Assembly (NCBI GenBank): GCA_012519465.1
Contig: JAAYQD010000287.1
Location: 1 to 8,393, forward strand
Length of the DNA: 8,393 nt
Reading direction: 5' to 3'
From: Candidatus Cloacimonadota bacterium
GTDB lineage: Bacteria; Cloacimonadota; Cloacimonadia; Cloacimonadales; Cloacimonadaceae
In this document: positions 6,425 through 8,393 of the stretch, one piece after another
How positions within the stretch are numbered: the stretch's first letter is position 1
Layout of the letters: every line of letters begins with the position of its first letter
Program-made: the position numbers and the translations under genes
The notes under the pieces: model-generated
Databases searched by the model: none
The model's input: the letters and a program-made list of their open reading frames with translations, nothing else
What the model was told of the DNA's origin: nothing

Positions 6425-6445
6425 TGCGCAAGCCCCGCTTGCGCA
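6425..6445. repeat. Perfect 9-base hairpin before the GLUG gene leader
   Basis: Arms TGCGCAAGC (6425-6433) and GCTTGCGCA (6437-6445) pair without mismatch around a CCC loop. It marks the edge where the GC-rich repeat mosaic changes to AT-rich leader sequence. No proper T-run follows on either strand, so termination is doubtful. Confidence 0.65.
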
Positions 6446-6451
6446 TTTCCC

Positions 6452-6621
6452 TTGACAAAAAAGAGAAAATACAACCCTTAGTAATATATCTTTTTTAGGT
6501 ATATTGACAGCACCGTGCGTAGAGTCCGAGAAATGCTCTATCTTTCAGGATAAAAGGGACTTGCCCTGCATGGTGCAACAAGGTGTTACACACAAACCAA
6601 GATACAAAACAGGAGAATACT
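6452..6621 (+). promoter_or_regulatory. AT-rich leader with possible promoter of the GLUG gene
   Basis: The composition turns AT-rich here and two TTGACA hexamers occur (6452-6457 and 6504-6509). Neither has a good TATAAT-like box at 16-19 bases, so a standard sigma-70 promoter is not shown. An inverted repeat AATATA/TATATT (6483-6488, 6500-6505) and TAGAG/CTCTA arms (6520-6524, 6536-6540) might be operator-like or form structure in the leader RNA. A promoter somewhere here is expected because the upstream operon is terminated. I see no riboswitch I recognise. Confidence 0.25.
6611..6615 (+). promoter_or_regulatory. Ribosome binding site deciding the GLUG gene start
   Basis: AGGAG ends 6 bases before the ATG at 6622. 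This favours 6622 over the in-frame GTG at 6583, which has no comparable site at the right distance. Confidence 0.75.
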
Positions 6622-7893
6622 ATGGTACAGAGCATGGCAAGCGGCGGAACCCTACACGTACGCTTCACTTGGATTTTTAAATTTAGGAACAAACACGTTT
6701 TATTTTGGCTTACGTTGATCCTCTTCTCAACACTCTCTTTCCCCTTATTTTCCCAATTTGCCGGAGGTTCGGGCACTGAGCAGGACCCTTGGAAGATTGC
6801 GACGGCAAAGCATCTGAATAATGTGCGAAATTATTTGGATGAAGAACATAGTGACAAGCATTTTATCCAAATCGCTGATATTGATTTGGATGTGGCACCT
6901 TATAACACAGGCGAAGGTTGGGAGCCGATAGGTAGTGATACATCCATTTCCACACGTTTCTATGGTACTTACGACGGTGATGAGCATGTTGTTACCGGGC
7001 TTTATATCAATAGACCCGAGTCTGATTACCAAGGTCTTTTTGGATATGCGCAAGGAACCATTAAGAATTTGGGTGTGAAAAACATAAATATCACAAGTCA
7101 TTGGTACATTGGCGGCTTGGTGGGAGTGAATATTTATGGCAGCATCTACAACTGCTATAGCACAGGGTCTGTCACAGGTGGCGAAGGTTCCGGTGGCTTG
7201 GTGGGGATGAATTATTCTGGCAGCATCACCAACTGCTATGGCACAGGGTCTGTCACAGGTGACGATTATGTCGGCTGTTTGGTGGGGGGAAATACTGGCA
7301 GCATCACCAACTGTTATGGCACTGGGTCTGTTACAGGTATCGATTATGTCGGTGGCTTGGTAGGGGGGAATGTTGGCAGCATCATCAGCTGCTATGGCAA
7401 TGGATCTGTCACAGGTGACGATTATGTCGGCGGCTTGGTGGGGGATAATGATGATGGCAGCATAATCAGCTGTTATAGCACTGGATCTGTCACGGGTAAC
7501 GAAGGTGTAGGCGGCTTGGTGGGAGTGAATACTGGCAGCATCAAAAACTCCTATAGCACTGGGTCTGTCACAGGTGACGAATTTGTAGGCGGCTTGGTGG
7601 GATGGAATGATGAAGGCAGCATCATCAACTGTTATAGCACAGGATCTGTCACAGGTGACGATTATGTTGGCGGATTGGTAGGGGATAATGATGATGGCAG
7701 CATCAACTCTTGTTATTGGGATATAAATAGATCCGGGCAAGAACATAGCGATGATGGAGAGGGGCGAAATACAGAAGAAATGGTTTATCCCCATAGTGAA
7801 GATACGTATTTGGATTGGGATTGGCAGATCTGGACACCAGACCTAACTCATGAAATAAATGATGGCTATCCCTATTTACGGCGTCCTGATTAA
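6622..7893 (+). CDS. GLUG-repeat exported protein
   Basis: The product is 423 residues from the ATG at 6622. A polar, basic stretch of about 24 residues precedes a hydrophobic segment (about 25-44), which looks like a late signal peptide or a membrane anchor. Residues about 46-160 hold the usual lead-in of GLUG proteins: a GGSGTEQDPWKIATAKHL segment, the strand IADIDLD, and FYGTYDGDEHVVTGLYI. From residue 164 there are seven full units of 26-27 residues of the form GGLVGxN..GSIxNCYSTGSVTGDDYV and a partial eighth from 350, matching the GLUG motif. Such repeats are thought to stack as beta-solenoids on surface proteins. The end (INDGYPYLRRPD) is the normal cap; no sorting domain follows, so how it is held at the surface is unclear. 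Its codon choice is more AT-rich than the redox operon. No enzymatic role is visible; adhesion is a guess. Confidence 0.88.
   Translation: MVQSMASGGTLHVRFTWIFKFRNKHVLFWLTLILFSTLSFPLFSQFAGGSGTEQDPWKIATAKHLNNVRNYLDEEHSDKHFIQIADIDLDVAPYNTGEGWEPIGSDTSISTRFYGTYDGDEHVVTGLYINRPESDYQGLFGYAQGTIKNLGVKNINITSHWYIGGLVGVNIYGSIYNCYSTGSVTGGEGSGGLVGMNYSGSITNCYGTGSVTGDDYVGCLVGGNTGSITNCYGTGSVTGIDYVGGLVGGNVGSIISCYGNGSVTGDDYVGGLVGDNDDGSIISCYSTGSVTGNEGVGGLVGVNTGSIKNSYSTGSVTGDEFVGGLVGWNDEGSIINCYSTGSVTGDDYVGGLVGDNDDGSINSCYWDINRSGQEHSDDGEGRNTEEMVYPHSEDTYLDWDWQIWTPDLTHEINDGYPYLRRPD
7111..7719 (+). repeat. GLUG-coding tandem repeat, 78-81 base units
   Basis: Seven units of 78 or 81 bases run from 7111 to 7668, with a partial eighth to about 7719. 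Neighbouring units share long identical stretches, including synonymous positions around the GSVTG and GGLVG codons, which points to fairly recent duplication or gene conversion. Most differences fall in the residue after GLVG and in the four residues after SVTG. Confidence 0.9.
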
Positions 7894-7940
7894 GGTGTAC
7901 TTGAATATACACCACATCCACAACACACAAAACCAAAAAA

Positions 7941-7945
7941 AGGGG
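7941..7945 (+). promoter_or_regulatory. Ribosome binding site of the terminal lipoprotein gene
   Basis: AGGGG ends 5 bases before the ATG at 7951 and supports that start. The gap to the GLUG gene is only 57 bases and has no terminator with a T-run, so the two may be cotranscribed. Confidence 0.65.
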
Positions 7946-7950
7946 AAAAT

Positions 7951-8393
7951 ATGAAACGCATATTACTTTTGGCGCTTACTTTGTTTATTATAACTGGCTG
8001 TGTCTTCACAGAGTCTGAATTTACGGTTAACAAAGACAACTCTGTCGATATTCGTTTTTTGAAAGGGATAGAGAAAAGCGCCCCATTGGGAGAAGAGGTG
8101 AAAGACATGGTGAAGGAAGATTCGCTGCGCTATATGCCTTACCGCTTCAGTGTGAAAGATTGGGAAAATGACAAATATCGGGGAACCGAATCCACGGGCA
8201 AGGTGAAGAACATCCTTGATCTGAACAAGCTCCCGATGGTGGCGGATACCAGCAGCACCAACCAGCCTTCCGCGATAAGAAAGGAAGAGACCTCCACCCA
8301 CGATCTTTACACGATATCATATCTTCCCAACGTTATGGAACTGATCGGTAATGTAGACGATGAAGAGAATGGGGAGTATAAGGCCATTATGGC
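7951..8393 (+). CDS. Unrecognised lipoprotein, 3' end missing
   Basis: At least 147 codons are open to the window edge. The product starts MKRILLLALTLFIITGC, a typical lipoprotein signal with lipobox ITGC, so C17 would be lipidated; the next residue is Val. The mature part begins with FTVNKDNSVDIRF, then a polar, Lys/Glu-rich region with KDWENDKYRGTESTG and later a Ser/Thr-rich stretch. The order of a short beta pair (TVN.D.SVDI) followed by a charged part and a KYRGTE-like segment loosely recalls the LppM/DUF3153 lipoproteins, but this is weak and could be wrong. No further cysteine is visible. The frame is convincing from the signal peptide and AGGGG site; the function is unknown. Confidence 0.75.
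   Translation, partial: MKRILLLALTLFIITGCVFTESEFTVNKDNSVDIRFLKGIEKSAPLGEEVKDMVKEDSLRYMPYRFSVKDWENDKYRGTESTGKVKNILDLNKLPMVADTSSTNQPSAIRKEETSTHDLYTISYLPNVMELIGNVDDEENGEYKAIM

Larger units (their letters stand above)
5990..6451. other. Gene-free mosaic of short structured repeats
   Basis: No frame here looks coding. The stretch is built from separate short modules placed side by side: a triple CACGAAT motif, a 16-base hairpin family in both orientations, two degenerate heptamer arrays, direct repeats of CGAGCG..AGCGAG, and several perfect small hairpins with three-base loops. The density of such modules between the operon terminator and the next leader suggests a landing zone for dispersed intergenic repeats. 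I do not recognise a named element as a whole. Confidence 0.7.

Noticed and set aside
6289..6474. A 61-codon - strand open frame in the repeat mosaic
   Set aside because: It reads through the heptamer array and hairpins; the Arg-rich protein is an artefact of those repeats.
6745..7794. A 349-codon open frame on the - strand opposite the GLUG gene
   Set aside because: It exists because the repeats keep one antisense frame free of stops. It has no signal, no ribosome site and a composition that mirrors the GLUG repeat.
7894..7913. Hairpin GGTGTA/TACACC after the GLUG gene as a terminator
   Set aside because: The stem is only six weak pairs and no T-run follows, so termination is not supported; the next gene may be read through.
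1..8393. tRNA, rRNA, insertion sequence or transposase genes
   Set aside because: I found no cloverleaf-like sequence, rRNA core motif, transposase motif or flanking inverted repeats with target duplications.

Overview
The window looks like a piece of a Gram-negative bacterial chromosome, most likely from the Cloacimonadota or another member of the Fibrobacteres-Chlorobi-Bacteroidetes neighbourhood. This rests on family content only: an Omp28-like thioredoxin protein ending in a FlgD-like/type IX (Por) secretion sorting domain, a DUF6029-like outer-membrane beta-barrel, a GLUG-repeat surface protein, and several lipoprotein or Sec signal peptides. I could not run a database search, so the taxonomic guess is an inference. 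All convincing genes lie on the + strand.

Region 1 (2-5918) is a tightly packed five-gene run. It begins with the 3' part of a DsbD-type membrane thiol:disulfide reductase, whose start is outside the window. It continues with a lipoprotein that fuses an NTF2-like domain to a CPNC thioredoxin-like/Omp28-like part, a TlpA-like CKPC thioredoxin with an odd charged repeat tail, a DUF6029-like outer-membrane barrel with a single pair of cysteines near its C-terminus, and an Omp28-like CTGC protein with a C-terminal sorting domain. The gene junctions are a 4-base ATGA overlap, then gaps of 9, 4 and 22 bases. The run is closed by a strong intrinsic terminator (5947-5989). The set reads as one operon that moves reducing power from the inner membrane to exported thioredoxin-like proteins, and possibly to the outer membrane or cell surface.

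Region 2 (5990-6621) has no gene. It is a mosaic of short structured repeats: a triple CACGAAT motif, a family of 16-base hairpins, two degenerate heptamer arrays and at least four small perfect hairpins with three-base loops. It then turns AT-rich and holds the leader of the next gene.

Region 3 (6622-8393) holds a GLUG-repeat exported protein (seven full 26-27 residue units plus a partial one, nearly all with a cysteine at the same place) and the 5' part of an unrecognised lipoprotein that runs off the end. This part is visibly more AT-rich in codon choice than the redox operon.

The most interesting idea here is the redox operon: one DsbD-like reductase, three exported thioredoxin-like proteins with different active-site dipeptides and different anchoring, and an outer-membrane barrel with one candidate disulfide.
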